A stretch of DNA of 64,000 nt from Moorena sp. SIOASIH (lineage in GTDB: Bacteria > Cyanobacteriota > Cyanobacteriia > Cyanobacteriales > Coleofasciculaceae). The stretch's first letter is position 1. Every line of letters starts with the position of its first letter. The notes under the pieces are model-generated. The model had not been told where the DNA came from, searched no databases, and saw only the letters and a list, made by a program, of their open reading frames with translations. Positions 54,549-64,000 of this stretch are shown in pieces. The stretch is taken from the NCBI RefSeq assembly GCF_010671925.1, contig NZ_JAAHIH010000007.1, positions 62,001 to 126,000 on the forward strand, read 5' to 3'. The position numbers and the translations under genes are program-made.

Positions 54549-55808
54549 TTAGCTGATCGGTGGTACCGTCAACCCCTTAAGCGCCACCCGTTCTGCTGAT
54601 GGCGTTAATCCCTTACTTTGAATTAAAACCCCAAAGCCACCCAATCCGGTTGGATCGATCAACTGGTGTAACCGTTGGCGACGCTGCATAATCTTGATCA
54701 CATCCTGTGCTGTTGCGTTCGCATTTCCCCTTTCTCTAGGATCAGAAAGAGCAGCTATGCGATCGCCTAATCCCAATGCCATTAGAAACAACCCTTGCTT
54801 GGTCAAACCTACTTTACCCAAACCACATAACTCTCCTTGTCGCTCTAAGGCAGTAAAATCCACATGAGCAGTAATGTCTTGTTCGCCGATATAACTATAG
54901 GGGTTATTATGGTGCCGGTGGCGATAATAACACTGCAATGTTCCCTGATCACGGGCTGGCAAATAATACTTTTGGGCTGGATAGCCATAATCAATAGTTA
55001 GGACAAACCCCTGGTTTAACCGTTTCGCAACAGTTTTAATCCAATCTAGTGCTGCTAGATTCACCTCAGAGCGATAGCCCTCTGGATAGGAACCAGAGAA
55101 CAAATTAATACCTACCAAATCAAAATACTGTCTCAGTTGCGGTGTAGAAGGGGTATCTAAAACTTCTACAAACTTAATGTCATCCTGCTCAACGGTTGCG
55201 ATATAGATTTCTTTCAGATCTCCTGCTTGCAGCACAACTTGATGTACGGGTAACGCATCAACCAATTCGTTAGAAAAACAGCAACCAGTCAGGGAATTGT
55301 CTTGTATTTCTTCCCAAGAACACCACCGCACAGGTAACGAGTGCTGGTGATGGTCGAGTCTGGGTAGGTTTAGTTTCAACAACAGCTGCTTCTGTTGAGC
55401 AATCATTGCTGTTGCCTTTTCCACAATGATGTAATTTACGGCACCATAGCAATCTGGGTAGTGCTGGTGCAAGTAAACTAGAACATCTGCTGCTAGGAGT
55501 CCCTGTCCTGCTCCCATTTCCATCAGGGTAAAGGGATTAGGTTGTCCGAGGATATCCCACATTTGGGCAAACTGTTCAGCAAGTAACTCCCCAAAGTCTT
55601 TTCCTAGGTGGGGTGAGGTGAAAAAGTCTCCTGATGAACCAATGTTAACTGCACCATTGGCGTAGTAACCTAGCTGTGGATGGTATAGTGCTAAGTCCAT
55701 GTACTGGGCAAAGGTAATTCGCTGGTTAGGTGCTGTAGCAATGTGATTAGCAATTACCTGGGGTAGGGGTTGAGTAGATGGAAGGTTTGAATTCAAGAAA
55801 TTAGTCAT
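54549..55808 (-). CDS. MidA/NDUFAF7-type SAM-dependent methyltransferase
   Basis: A 419-aa protein of the DUF185 family, whose eukaryotic member NDUFAF7 methylates a complex I subunit arginine. It shows ITFAQYMDLALYHPQLGYYANG, GDFFTSPHLGKDFGELLAEQFAQMWD, LMEMGAGQGLLAADVL (SAM motif I), CCFSNELVDALPVHQV and FVLTIDYGYPAQKYY, all diagnostic. ATG 55808 (MTNFLNSN) is chosen. The longer frame starting at 55877 reads through GGGAACA heptamers and is not real. In cyanobacteria it could act on NDH-1, but this is inferred. Confidence 0.9.
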   Translation of the reverse strand: MTNFLNSNLPSTQPLPQVIANHIATAPNQRITFAQYMDLALYHPQLGYYANGAVNIGSSGDFFTSPHLGKDFGELLAEQFAQMWDILGQPNPFTLMEMGAGQGLLAADVLVYLHQHYPDCYGAVNYIIVEKATAMIAQQKQLLLKLNLPRLDHHQHSLPVRWCSWEEIQDNSLTGCCFSNELVDALPVHQVVLQAGDLKEIYIATVEQDDIKFVEVLDTPSTPQLRQYFDLVGINLFSGSYPEGYRSEVNLAALDWIKTVAKRLNQGFVLTIDYGYPAQKYYLPARDQGTLQCYYRHRHHNNPYSYIGEQDITAHVDFTALERQGELCGLGKVGLTKQGLFLMALGLGDRIAALSDPRERGNANATAQDVIKIMQRRQRLHQLIDPTGLGGFGVLIQSKGLTPSAERVALKGLTVPPIS

Positions 55809-55824
55809 TAGACTTCTTGCAGAA

Positions 55825-56036
55825 GTCGGGAACAGGGAACAGGGAACAGGGAATAGGGAACAGGGAACAGTGGACAAGAATTGACGGAAACACGATCAGA
55901 AAACTAATTTTGTAAGAGGTTTATTATACATATATACCATTTCTGGTACTTATGAGGTACAGACAATTTAATTCTACCTACTCCCTACTCCCTACTCCCT
56001 ACTCCCTACTCCCTACTCCCTACTCCCTTTCCTATA
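55825..56036. repeat. GGGAACA and CTCCCTA heptamer arrays flanking a family C-like arm
   Basis: GGGAACAGGGAACA units (55830-55870) start just after the MidA ATG. The sequence ATTTCTGGTACTTATGAGGTAC (about 55938-55960) resembles the family C left arm and is followed by CTCCCTA heptamers (55978-56030). The whole spacer between the MidA and hydrolase genes is repeat-derived. Confidence 0.65.
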
Positions 56037-56038
56037 GC

Positions 56039-57742
56039 TTACGTATACACTTTTTTATTAGCCGTGAATACGCCATTGGGTTGAGTAATCACTGCTTGAG
56101 TCACCACCCCACCATTATCGGTAGTGAAGTTAATACTAAATCCTGATAAATCTTTAAGATTAAATTCGGTTCCTTGGTAAAGAACTAACTCTATCTCTGG
56201 CTGACCAGCTAATAACGCAACTAGTTGATTATCTTTGATAAAGATAATCAAAGAGTGACCATAAAAGTCATACTCACCCACAAATTTTTCCATAAAACTA
56301 GTGGTTAAAATGCTTTGGTCAGGGATTCGTTCAAATACAATATCCTTCACCGTCGGTTCTAGAGGTATGGACAGTCTCTGAATAGTTCCTTTGGGGTCAT
56401 TAAAGAATGATAATAGTTGAAAATTATCATCAAGTATTTCTGATAGTAATTCAAAACTATCATAGTGGTAGTGCTTTAGTTCGTAAACGATGGAATTATT
56501 ATAAGTTGCCGTTAACTGCTGATCTTTGAGCGCAATGGAAACTATTCCGTATCCGGGATGCTCAAAATCTCCTGTGTAATCTTCTAGGGGATGTGATGGT
56601 TGAGTGCCAGTTTTAGGCTGTGCTTTGGTGTTCTGTTTGCCTTGTTCAGCAGCTTGTTTAGCTTCCTCAACCTTACTCTTAATCCTTTCATTCCAAGGAA
56701 CTTCGTCGAGACCAAGCAAGCGATCGCAAATGTGATAAGTTATAATATTTGGCAATAGGGTTCCTTGGAGATTGGTGAGAACTACCACAGCAATTTTATC
56801 TTGAGGCATCAACGTTGTCAGGGCAGAAAATCCGTCAATACCACCCCCATGCTCAACGTGATTATGACCTCGGTAGGCAGTGATAATCCATCCTAATCCA
56901 TAAGAGGAATGCCAGATTTCCGGATACTCAAGGGGTGACGGCATCACGATTTGTGGTGTATACATCTGAGTCAGAATACCAGGATTAATAATCTGCTTAT
57001 CCTCATAGTTTCCCTGATTTTGATGGAGTAGAAGCCACTTCGCCATATCAGTAACATTAGAATTAATAGAGCCAGCAGAACCAATGGTGTCGATATTGCG
57101 AAATGGGATGGCTTTAACTACGTCATCTTTCTCTCGATAAGGAAGGGAAAAATCGTCAGTCTCCTGGGATTTGACAACGGAAAAATTGCTGTCTACCATC
57201 GACAATGGATTAAAAATTTCCTGCTGAACAAATTCTTCCCAGCTGCTCTCGGCAATTTCACCAACTAAGTAGCCAGCCGTCATGTACATCAAATTTTGAT
57301 ACTGAAAGACAGTTCGCAATTCATCACTAGGTTCGAGATACTGTAAGCGCTCAACTATTTCTTTACGAGTTAAAGGACTGTTATACCAGATAGCATCGTG
57401 ACGGGGTAAGCCAGAACGATGAGTGACTAGGTCACGGAGAGTCATGTGTTCACTAGCATAGGCATCATATAGTTTAAAGGTGGGCAGATAATGTCTAACT
57501 GGTTTATCCCAATCTAATTTTCCTCGCTCAGCCAAGATGCCCATAGCCATTGTGGTAAAGGCTTTAGTGCAAGACCCAATCCCAAAGATGGTTTTAGATG
57601 TTACTTTTAAGCCTTTTTCTACATCCCTAAAACCAAAGCCCTCACAAAAGATGATCTGGCTATCGTGAACAATAGCGATAGCCAGCCCTGGGACTTTCCA
57701 CTCTTCCATTCTCTCGTTGATAAAGTCACTCAGACCTTCCAT
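56039..57742 (-). CDS. serine beta-lactamase-fold hydrolase (class C/PBP4*-like)
   Basis: A 567-aa protein with the class C beta-lactamase/D-peptidase fold: S57-C-T-K60 (SxxK) in FGIGSCTKAFTTMAMG, Y148-Q-N150 (YxN), and EHGGGIDGFSALTT as the KTG-equivalent HGG. The C-terminal 180 residues look like a DUF3471-type beta barrel. It lacks an obvious signal peptide, so it may be cytoplasmic. It could be an esterase, a D-amino peptidase or a lipase-like enzyme; true beta-lactamase activity is not implied. The start at ATG 57742 gives MEGLSDFINERM. Confidence 0.9.
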   Translation of the reverse strand: MEGLSDFINERMEEWKVPGLAIAIVHDSQIIFCEGFGFRDVEKGLKVTSKTIFGIGSCTKAFTTMAMGILAERGKLDWDKPVRHYLPTFKLYDAYASEHMTLRDLVTHRSGLPRHDAIWYNSPLTRKEIVERLQYLEPSDELRTVFQYQNLMYMTAGYLVGEIAESSWEEFVQQEIFNPLSMVDSNFSVVKSQETDDFSLPYREKDDVVKAIPFRNIDTIGSAGSINSNVTDMAKWLLLHQNQGNYEDKQIINPGILTQMYTPQIVMPSPLEYPEIWHSSYGLGWIITAYRGHNHVEHGGGIDGFSALTTLMPQDKIAVVVLTNLQGTLLPNIITYHICDRLLGLDEVPWNERIKSKVEEAKQAAEQGKQNTKAQPKTGTQPSHPLEDYTGDFEHPGYGIVSIALKDQQLTATYNNSIVYELKHYHYDSFELLSEILDDNFQLLSFFNDPKGTIQRLSIPLEPTVKDIVFERIPDQSILTTSFMEKFVGEYDFYGHSLIIFIKDNQLVALLAGQPEIELVLYQGTEFNLKDLSGFSINFTTDNGGVVTQAVITQPNGVFTANKKVYT

Positions 57743-57799
57743 TAGTTGCTCTCCATTGATGTTAATTTCAGAAGTTTCGACGCCAGTTGCTCATCTGAC

Positions 57800-57890
57800 T
57801 CCCCACACTTCCCACACTCCCCACACTCCCCACACTTCCCACACTTCCCACACTCCTCCCACTCCCCTTTCCCCAACTCCTCCTTGTCCT
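57800..57890 (+). repeat. CCCACACTC/CCCACACTTC short tandem array
   Basis: About eight units of CTCCCCACA/CTTCCCACA in tandem between the hydrolase gene and the LuxR-type gene. Confidence 0.8.
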
Positions 57891-57996
57891 GTTTACTGAT
57901 AATCACTTAATTTCCCCATGGCAAATTAAGTGAAGCGGGTCACCATTGGCGGTAAAATTAGATAAGATAGGTATATCTACTAGAGAAAAATTACTT

Positions 57997-58266
57997 ATGG
58001 CTAGTGGTAAATCCCAGAATCCCGCAACTCTGTCTTACCGCGAATTGCAAATCATCGAACATGTAGCGGCTGGTTTAACCAATCTCGAGATCGCCCAGGA
58101 GCTGGCAATCAGTAAGCGCACTGTTGATAATCATATCAGTAACATTTTGACCAAAACCTCCACTGATAACCGGGTGGGTTTGGTTCGTTGGGCCTTAAAG
58201 TGGGGCAAAGTTTGCTTGAATGATGTCAATTGCTGTCCTTTACCAGCCCCTGGTCAAACCCAGTGA
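57997..58266 (+). CDS. LuxR/GerE-type HTH transcriptional regulator
   Basis: The 89-aa protein is almost entirely one LuxR-type HTH: LSYRELQIIEHVAAGLTNLEIAQELAISKRTVDNHISNILTKTSTDNRVGLVRWALKWG (about residues 12-70), followed by CLNDVNCCPLP. No receiver domain is present. It resembles a small orphan LuxR regulator widespread in cyanobacteria. ATG 57997 is chosen because the motif start follows closely. A TTG at 57946 would add 17 residues and is less likely. The target genes are unknown. It is divergent from the hydrolase gene. Confidence 0.88.
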   Translation: MASGKSQNPATLSYRELQIIEHVAAGLTNLEIAQELAISKRTVDNHISNILTKTSTDNRVGLVRWALKWGKVCLNDVNCCPLPAPGQTQ

Positions 58267-58716
58267 GACCACTGACTTATCCAGTCCCGGAGATTATTGA
58301 ATCATTAACTTACTGATAGTTTTCAGAACTGATAGCTTTGAGAGTTGGCTTGAAGCTAGGATTAGGCAGTTTTGCTCAGGTTTATTTAATTAAGTTGGTT
58401 TAACTAATTTTATTTTTTAAAGCCACCAGTTCAGCACCTCAGGGGCTCTCTTAACCGCCCAGCTACAGAGCAAGAAACCCATGATTATGTACGTCCCACC
58501 GGCATAATTACTTTAGTTGTCCAGGGTGACTTCTAGGCTTTTGGCTGACTACTGATAACTAAAACCTGATAACTAAAACCTGACAACTCAAAGTTGACCG
58601 CTCAAGGCATATCTTAAGTATATCTTAAGATATTTTTAGCGATCGCGGACAATCTTTCTCTAGGATGTCCCATACCTGTTTAGGGGTTAGGGTAGATATC
58701 TACGATATCTAGACTG
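58267..58716. other. non-coding region with a terminator-like hairpin
   Basis: ATATCTTAAG-TATAT-CTTAAGATAT (58609-58633) is a perfect 10-bp A+T-rich stem followed by TTTTT on the plus strand, and a HIP1 site lies just after it. AAAACCTGATAACT units repeat near 58560. No gene is evident. Confidence 0.55.
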
Positions 58717-59034
58717 CTATTCCTTTCGTTCCACCACTACTTTCAATCGAGCCGCCAATGCCCCGATCGCTCCCAGGGCGACTAACCAAGGAGCCAAGAA
58801 AATAGCAGTAAATCCTCCTAATACGCCAAAAGTTAGCGGAATCTCCAACAAAATCCGATCCTGGTCATTTTTGATCATAATTCGGCGAATATTCCCCTGA
58901 TTAATTAGGTCTTTAACTTTGTCAATCAGGTCATTACCACTAATACTGAATTCTTCGACACTGACCTTTGGTTGAACATCTGCCTCTACGGAATTGGAGT
59001 GATTGTTAATTTGTTGATCAGTTGGTTCATTCAT
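58717..59034 (-). CDS. DUF4342-domain protein
   Basis: A 105-aa protein. SVEEFSISGNDLIDKVKDLINQGNIRRIMIKNDQDRILLEIPLTFGVLGGFTAIFLAPWLVALGAIGALAARLKVVVER matches DUF4342: a helix, two strands (RRIMIKN and ILLEIPL) and a hydrophobic hairpin (FGVLGGFTAIFLAPWLVALGAIGAL). The N-terminal 25 residues are polar and low complexity. It is probably membrane-associated. No function is known for the family. The gene is divergent from trpB, with 152 bp between starts. Confidence 0.85.
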   Translation of the reverse strand: MNEPTDQQINNHSNSVEADVQPKVSVEEFSISGNDLIDKVKDLINQGNIRRIMIKNDQDRILLEIPLTFGVLGGFTAIFLAPWLVALGAIGALAARLKVVVERKE

Positions 59035-59186
59035 GGTAAGTTAGCTATGCACCGGCTTGGTCATTATGGTCATTACTTTTCTACATTAGCTCGAAAAAAA
59101 TAGTTAGTGTTGAGACAAAATGCTACAGGACTGGTGGTAAAGCATTTTGGGTTTTATAATATATATTCGAGATGTTCGTTCTATAA

Positions 59187-60467
59187 TTGTTTGACACCGC
59201 TGTGACTAAAACCCCCCTACCCCTTAGTATCGGCGACCAGAGGGACCAAGCGACCCAACAACCGGACGCTTTGGGACGTTTTGGGAAATTTGGTGGCAAG
59301 TATGTTCCAGAAACCCTGATGCCTGCTCTAAGTGAACTAGAACAGTCTTTTGAGCAATACCGTAATGACCAGGATTTTCAACAGGAACTACAACAACTGC
59401 TGCGAGACTATGTAGGACGTCCTAGTCCTCTGTATTTTGCTGAACGTCTGAGTAACTACTATACCAAATCTGATGGTAGTGGACCACGGATTTATTTAAA
59501 ACGGGAAGATTTAAATCACACCGGTGCTCACAAGATTAATAATGCTCTGGCTCAGGTATTGCTAGCCCAGCGCATGGGTAAGCGGCGCATCATTGCTGAA
59601 ACGGGAGCGGGTCAGCATGGTGTGGCTACCGCAACAGTATGTGCTCGATTTGGTCTCGAATGCGTCATTTATATGGGCGTTCAGGACATGGAACGGCAAT
59701 CCCTGAATGTGTTTCGGATGCGGCTACTGGGAGCAACGGTGCAACCGGTATCGGCTGGGACCGGTACTCTCAAGGATGCTACCTCGGAAGCGATTCGAGA
59801 TTGGGTGACAAATGTGGAAACCACTCACTATATCCTTGGGTCAGTGGCAGGTCCTCATCCTTACCCAAAAATGGTACGGGATTTCCATGCTGTGATTGGC
59901 CAGGAAACTCGCGCTCAATGCTTGGAAAAGTGGGGCGGTTTGCCGGATATTTTGTTAGCTTGTGTAGGCGGTGGCTCTAATGCCATGGGCCTGTTCCATG
60001 AGTTTGTTAATGAACCCACTGTGCGGTTGATTGGCGTGGAAGCAGCAGGCGCTGGTGTAGATTCTGCTAAACATGCGGCTACCCTAACTAAGGGACGACC
60101 AGGAGTGTTGCACGGGGCAATGAGTTATTTGCTCCAAGATCAGGATGGTCAGGTGCTCGAAGCTCACTCGATTAGTGCTGGCTTGGACTATCCTGGTGTC
60201 GGTCCAGAGCATAGCTATTTGAAGGATAGCAGTCGGGCAGAGTATTATAGTGTTACAGACCAAGAAGCCGTGGCTGCGTTTCAACGGTTGTCTGAGCTGG
60301 AGGGAATTATACCGGCACTGGAAACATCTCATGCGATCGCATATCTCGAAACTCTATGTCCCCAACTAAGTGGTAATCCCCAGATCGTGATTAACTGTTC
60401 CGGTCGCGGTGATAAGGATGTGCAAACTGTTGCTAAATTTATGTCAGCTCAGACGTCAAAAGATTAA
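59187..60467 (+). CDS. trpB: tryptophan synthase beta subunit
   Basis: The 426-aa PLP enzyme condenses indole with L-serine to give tryptophan, in complex with TrpA. Family landmarks are [36 protein letters not shown] with the PLP lysine (about residue 116), [27 protein letters not shown] (phosphate loop) and [17 protein letters not shown] at 59187 or GTG at 59202 are the possible starts; the family N-terminus is variable there. trpA is not adjacent, as is common in cyanobacteria. Confidence 0.96.
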   Translation: MFDTAVTKTPLPLSIGDQRDQATQQPDALGRFGKFGGKYVPETLMPALSELEQSFEQYRNDQDFQQELQQLLRDYVGRPSPLYFAERLSNYYTKSDGSGPRIYLKREDLNHTGAHKINNALAQVLLAQRMGKRRIIAETGAGQHGVATATVCARFGLECVIYMGVQDMERQSLNVFRMRLLGATVQPVSAGTGTLKDATSEAIRDWVTNVETTHYILGSVAGPHPYPKMVRDFHAVIGQETRAQCLEKWGGLPDILLACVGGGSNAMGLFHEFVNEPTVRLIGVEAAGAGVDSAKHAATLTKGRPGVLHGAMSYLLQDQDGQVLEAHSISAGLDYPGVGPEHSYLKDSSRAEYYSVTDQEAVAAFQRLSELEGIIPALETSHAIAYLETLCPQLSGNPQIVINCSGRGDKDVQTVAKFMSAQTSKD

Positions 60468-60985
60468 AAAAATAAAAAATACATAGGAAATGTGGACTGT
60501 CAAGGGTAAATTGTAAACTACGATACAGTAATTCCTAGAAATTAGAGCCCAGCTTTTAGCCAGCCTGCTCATGCCAACACCATTGGTCAAGATTAGTTTG
60601 GGAATGCTGATCTTTGCTGTGGAATTAACCCAAGTTTTTATCAAGGCTCGTTAACTCTAGTAACCACTGTGATTTATTTGCTAGTTATGGTGCTATAACA
60701 TCGCTTTACAGCGATAACTAACACTACTAACTGACACTACTAACTAACACTACCGGTAGTGGTTAGTCTCAGTGGTTACTGTCATCTTAACGAATAACTA
60801 TGCCGTAGACCTTCTGATCATGGGAACAGAAACGGTACCCCATAGGAGCATCGAATAAACCAAATCCTGGGAGTTATCCCTAACAATACTATCCCATCAC
60901 AAACACTATCCCATCAAAACTATCGCATCAAACATTATCCCATCCAACAAACTTCTAGAACCTACAACCTATAACCTTTGAACCA
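60468..60985. other. non-coding region between trpB and the exonuclease gene
   Basis: It contains a short CTAACTGACACTA repeat (about 60716-60755) overlapping GTAGTGTTAG/CTAACACTAC inverted pieces and an ACTATCCCATCA repeat (60885-60930). No gene or RNA is recognised. Confidence 0.5.
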
Positions 60986-61636
60986 ATGACTAACACAACT
61001 GTAATTGAAGAATTGAAGGATTTTCAAGTTTGCGATCGCGATTTACCCGAATCTATATGCCAAGAGTATCTAAGGGCAGATTCTCTCGCCGTGGATACGG
61101 AAACCATGGGACTGATTTACCAACGCGATCGCTTATGTCTTGTACAGCTGTGTGATCCACAAGGACGAGTCACCTTTGTCCGCATTGACAAAGGACAAAC
61201 AGAAGCACCCCGATTAAAACAGTTGTTAGAAGCGACTAATGTGCTCAAAGTGTTTCACTTTGCTCGGTTTGATGTCGCTATGCTCAGGCAAAATCTCGGT
61301 ATTGAAGTCAATCCTGTATTCTGCACCAAGATTGCTAGTAAGTTAGCCCGCACTTATACTAGTAGCCATGGTCTCAAAGAATTGGTCAAAGAGCTAGAAC
61401 GGATAGATTTGGATAAAAGTGCTCAGAGTTCTGACTGGGGTAATGTTGCTAACCTCTCCGATGAGCAGTTGGAATACGCTGCTAATGATGTACGCTACCT
61501 GTTAAATGTGCGGCAAAAACTGATCAATATGCTGCAACGGGAAGACCGCTGGGAATTAGCTCAACAGTGCTTTGAGGCGTTACCGACTATGGTATCTCTC
61601 GATTTGTTGCACTATCGAGATGTATTTGAACATTGA
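60986..61636 (+). CDS. RNase D-like 3'-5' exonuclease (DEDDy)
   Basis: A 216-aa single-domain 3'-5' exonuclease. VDTETMG gives the catalytic D37 and E39 (Exo I), FHFARFDVAML gives the next Asp (Exo II), and LEYAANDVRYLL gives Tyr and Asp (Exo III). It lacks the HRDC domains of true RNase D, so it corresponds to the small DEDDy nucleases common in cyanobacteria and some bacteria. It probably trims RNA 3' ends. The start is ATG at 60986. Confidence 0.92.
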   Translation: MTNTTVIEELKDFQVCDRDLPESICQEYLRADSLAVDTETMGLIYQRDRLCLVQLCDPQGRVTFVRIDKGQTEAPRLKQLLEATNVLKVFHFARFDVAMLRQNLGIEVNPVFCTKIASKLARTYTSSHGLKELVKELERIDLDKSAQSSDWGNVANLSDEQLEYAANDVRYLLNVRQKLINMLQREDRWELAQQCFEALPTMVSLDLLHYRDVFEH

Positions 61637-62012
61637 ATAATCGGCGTTGGTGAATCTTCTTTTGAATAGGAGTAGAGTGGGCATCCTGCCCGCCTGGGAA
61701 TATATTGAAACTGGCAAGATGCCAGTTCCACCAAGATGCCAGTTCCAGCAAGATGCCAGTTCCACCTCACTCTTAAAATCATTCCATTATTAAGCAACGC
61801 CGAATAATCAGAGACTGTTCAGAAAGTAGATATTAAAACAGTGATTAGTCCCTGACTATTGGTGGGTTACCGGAGATAGCTCCTACAGTCTCGTTGCCTA
61901 ACTTAACCGATGCCAGGAACTAAGCAAAGTTTAACAAACAGTTTCCAAGCTCCAAAATCCAACTTAAACTAGTAGAGGGGGGTGTTACCCATAGCCCCTC
62001 CAGCAGATACCA
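61637..62012. other. non-coding region with a 17-bp tandem repeat
   Basis: CAAGATGCCAGTTCCAC is repeated three times (61715-61765) after CTGGCAAGATGCCAG, so each unit also carries CTGG/CCAG inverted pieces. A GGGGGGTGTTACCC hairpin-like piece near 61978 resembles 48268. No gene is evident. Confidence 0.7.
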
Positions 62013-64000
62013 GTGAAACGTATGTTTAGTTGGAAACGTGCCCAAATCCCCTTGTGTTTGGGTGCTTTTTTGATATCAGTGCTGATTAGCCTATTAACCA
62101 TAGCACCTAGTCAAGCACAATCTCAGGCATCTAAAACCTTGCCGCCATTGAAGATTACCCAAGGATGGCACTATCTCTGGGGTGATGTTTCTATCAATAA
62201 CCTCCATCATGCCAAGGGTTGTACTAAGGTCGAGATTGCCAAGGGCGACCCTTGCTGGCAATCATTTACGTTTCCAGAAAGACTATGGAAGTCACAGCAA
62301 GATCAACAGCAAAACAATGTTTGGTTAGGGGTTAGGTTACCAGACGGGAAATGGCAATCTCCCACTCTTTATCTCGGAGCAGTTCCGAATATACTAGAAG
62401 CTTATTTAGATGAGCAACTGATTTATACCCGATTATCCCCTAACTCATTGCCTCCAGCTAATGGTGAAGGGTATCAATGGCCAATTGTTCCTCTTGATTC
62501 AAATTTTTCCGGCAAATCATTGTTCATTAATGTTTATGTCGGGGGTGATAAGTCTATTTACATCGGATTTTTCGACCGGATAGTTATTGGTTCTAAATTT
62601 AACGTAATTCGTTGTTTGTTCAAAGACGAAATAAGCACCGTTTTAGGATGTATTTTTATTTTAATTGGCTTGTGGTTTAGTTTAACTTGTTTATTCCGGT
62701 CTCAAGACAAACGATTAATTCTAGCCTTTGCATTATTAGCCATAGCTGGTGGCGTTTACAACATTAGTCAATCAACCATTATTCCCTTATTATTTAAGGA
62801 TTCCATGAATTGGGAGTATAGTCGATATACGGCTTTTTGTTTTCTTCCTATTCTGAGCCTTATTGGTTTTGAACAAATATTTGGCTCAGGCTATTTTTCC
62901 ATCATCCAGCGGTTATGGCAAATTCACCTAATTTATTCCGTAATTTCTTTAGGATTAATTGTTATATACAAAAGTTACTGGTTGTATGAGAGATCTATTG
63001 ATCACTACCTGCTCCTGGCTAGTACAATAATTTTATTGCTCCATGCTATTCCTATAGCTATCACTAAGAAAAACTATTATGCTAAACTATTTAGTTTAGG
63101 ATTATCTATCCTGGCTATAGCAGGAATGCATGATATTTTAGTTTATCGCTTTGAACTGGAAAATTGGTATCAACGATTCTATCCTTGGGGAATGTTGCTG
63201 TTTATCCTATCCTTAGGATTAATTTTAGAACGACGATTTGCTGAAACCAGGCGACTGCTACAGGAATATAACCATAAACTAGAAACCAAGAATGCTGCTC
63301 TTCAGAAAATGGATCAGCTCAAAAATGAATTCTTAGCTAATACATCTCATGAACTTAAAACACCTCTGAATGGCATTATCGGCATCGCTGAATCCCTGAT
63401 TGATGGAGCAACAGGTGAGTTATCCCAGCCAACAGCATCTAATCTTTCTCTGATTGTCTCTAGTGGCAAACGGTTAACTCAGCTTGTTAACGATTTACTC
63501 GATTTTTCTGCCCTCAAGCATAAACAAATTAACCTGAGAATCAAGCCAGTGGGGATGCGAGAAATAACAGAAGTTGTTTTATTACTATCCCGTCCCCTTG
63601 TGGGTAATAAAAACCTACAACTGATTAATCAAGTTTCCTCATCGAGTCCCCCTGTGGATGCTGATGAAAACCGACTCCAACAGATTCTCTATAATTTGGT
63701 GGGTAATGCCATTAAATTTACTGAACATGGTACCATTAAAGTGTCAGCAGAGGTGATCAAGTCTTATCTAAAAATTACCGTTTATGATACAGGGATTGGT
63801 ATCCCACCTGATAAATTAGACCGAATTTTTGAAGCTTTTGAACAAGGGGATGGCTCCATTAATAGGAAATATGGAGGAGTGGGGTTAGGTTTAGCTGTTA
63901 CTAAAAAACTGGTGCAGCTCCACGGCGGAGATATTGATGTGGAGTCTACCCCAAACCGTGGCTCACGGTTTAGCTTCACCCTACCGATATCAACAGGTAA
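62013..64000 (+). CDS. membrane sensor histidine kinase (N-terminal part, runs off right edge)
   Basis: At least 662 codons. A signal peptide-like start (IPLCLGAFLISVLISLLTIAPSQAQSQA) leads to an extracytoplasmic region of about 180 residues and then about seven membrane helices (about residues 205-405), a 7TMR-DISM-like layout. A dimerisation helix with NTSHELKTPLNGI (phospho-acceptor His) is followed by a HATPase domain: DENRLQQILYNLVGNAIKFT (N box), DTGIGIP (G1), YGGVGLGLAVTKKL (G2) and GSRFSFTLP. The frame is still open at 64000, so receiver or output domains may follow, as in many cyanobacterial hybrid kinases. The start is GTG 62013 or ATG 62022. The ligand is unknown. Confidence 0.88.
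   Translation, partial: MKRMFSWKRAQIPLCLGAFLISVLISLLTIAPSQAQSQASKTLPPLKITQGWHYLWGDVSINNLHHAKGCTKVEIAKGDPCWQSFTFPERLWKSQQDQQQNNVWLGVRLPDGKWQSPTLYLGAVPNILEAYLDEQLIYTRLSPNSLPPANGEGYQWPIVPLDSNFSGKSLFINVYVGGDKSIYIGFFDRIVIGSKFNVIRCLFKDEISTVLGCIFILIGLWFSLTCLFRSQDKRLILAFALLAIAGGVYNISQSTIIPLLFKDSMNWEYSRYTAFCFLPILSLIGFEQIFGSGYFSIIQRLWQIHLIYSVISLGLIVIYKSYWLYERSIDHYLLLASTIILLLHAIPIAITKKNYYAKLFSLGLSILAIAGMHDILVYRFELENWYQRFYPWGMLLFILSLGLILERRFAETRRLLQEYNHKLETKNAALQKMDQLKNEFLANTSHELKTPLNGIIGIAESLIDGATGELSQPTASNLSLIVSSGKRLTQLVNDLLDFSALKHKQINLRIKPVGMREITEVVLLLSRPLVGNKNLQLINQVSSSSPPVDADENRLQQILYNLVGNAIKFTEHGTIKVSAEVIKSYLKITVYDTGIGIPPDKLDRIFEAFEQGDGSINRKYGGVGLGLAVTKKLVQLHGGDIDVESTPNRGSRFSFTLPISTG

Noticed and set aside
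55809-55877. Extended N-terminus of the MidA-like protein (VPCSLFPVPCSLF)
   Set aside because: Translated from GGGAACA heptamers; the family start fits ATG 55808.

Overview
The window is chromosomal DNA from a filamentous cyanobacterium. The evidence is scattered HIP1 octamers (GCGATCGC), and genes for PipX, SepF, a FraC/FraD pair, a GUN4 domain, DUF3084 and DUF4342 proteins and an AAA_35 ATPase. The many heptamer arrays between genes point to a large, repeat-rich genome of the Moorena/Oscillatoriales type. That placement is an inference, since no rRNA or other taxonomic marker is present. I recognise no tRNA or rRNA gene.

Layout. 1-4879 (-): the first 1,626 codons of a giant protein built of about 14 Calx-beta-like repeats, running off the left edge. 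5414-8115 (+): glgC and a DnaJ-type chaperone gene. 8381-23674 (-): a redoxin gene, then a surface-polysaccharide cluster with a sugar epimerase, four GT4 glycosyltransferases, a membrane protein of unknown function, a Wzx-type flippase, a methyltransferase, a DegT-type aminotransferase, an O-antigen polymerase/ligase and a Wzc-like co-polymerase/tyrosine kinase. 23675-25985: 2.3 kb of non-coding, repeat-rich DNA. 25986-30817 (+): an AAA_35 ATPase, tmk and holB, with an IS200/IS605-type TnpB element lodged exactly between tmk and holB. 31384-34477: a 2-Cys peroxiredoxin, a single-pass membrane protein and a geranylgeranyl-reductase-family flavoprotein. 35557-38251 (+): pipX, a relic of pipY, sepF and proC. 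38690-40217 (+): an IscB nuclease gene preceded by a structured stretch that looks like its omega RNA. 40284-44594 (+): a second polysaccharide cluster (Wzz-like co-polymerase, MurJ/MviN-type flippase, sulfotransferase), then rubredoxin and a clear rho-independent terminator. 44729-48024 (-): a superfamily II helicase and fraD-fraC, the filament-integrity/septal-junction pair. 48660-64000: a GUN4-domain gene, a DUF3084 coiled-coil protein, an SDR-like protein, a MidA-type methyltransferase, a beta-lactamase-fold hydrolase, a LuxR-type regulator, a DUF4342 protein, trpB, an RNase D-like exonuclease and the start of a membrane sensor histidine kinase that runs off the right edge.

The two polysaccharide clusters together encode sugar modification, chain assembly, export, length control and sulfation, as expected for the sheath or capsule of a marine filament. 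FraC/FraD, SepF and PipX cover cell-cell junctions, division and nitrogen signalling.

The most striking signal outside the ordinary genes is the mobile-repeat layer. I resolve three families of small non-coding elements by eye. Family A has GTAAGC...GCTTAC ends, heptamer-array cargo and 8-bp target duplications that are exact in two copies. Family B is a 106-bp element present in two inverted copies. Family C has 28-bp inverted ends (TATAGC...GAGGTAC) around variable GGGAGTA or GGGAACA heptamers. A fourth, palindromic repeat is nested inside them. The window also holds two RNA-guided nuclease ancestors (TnpB and IscB) with intact catalytic residues, a 57-aa ribbon-helix-helix-like gene divergent from tnpB, and a one-base-frameshifted pipY remnant beside pipX.
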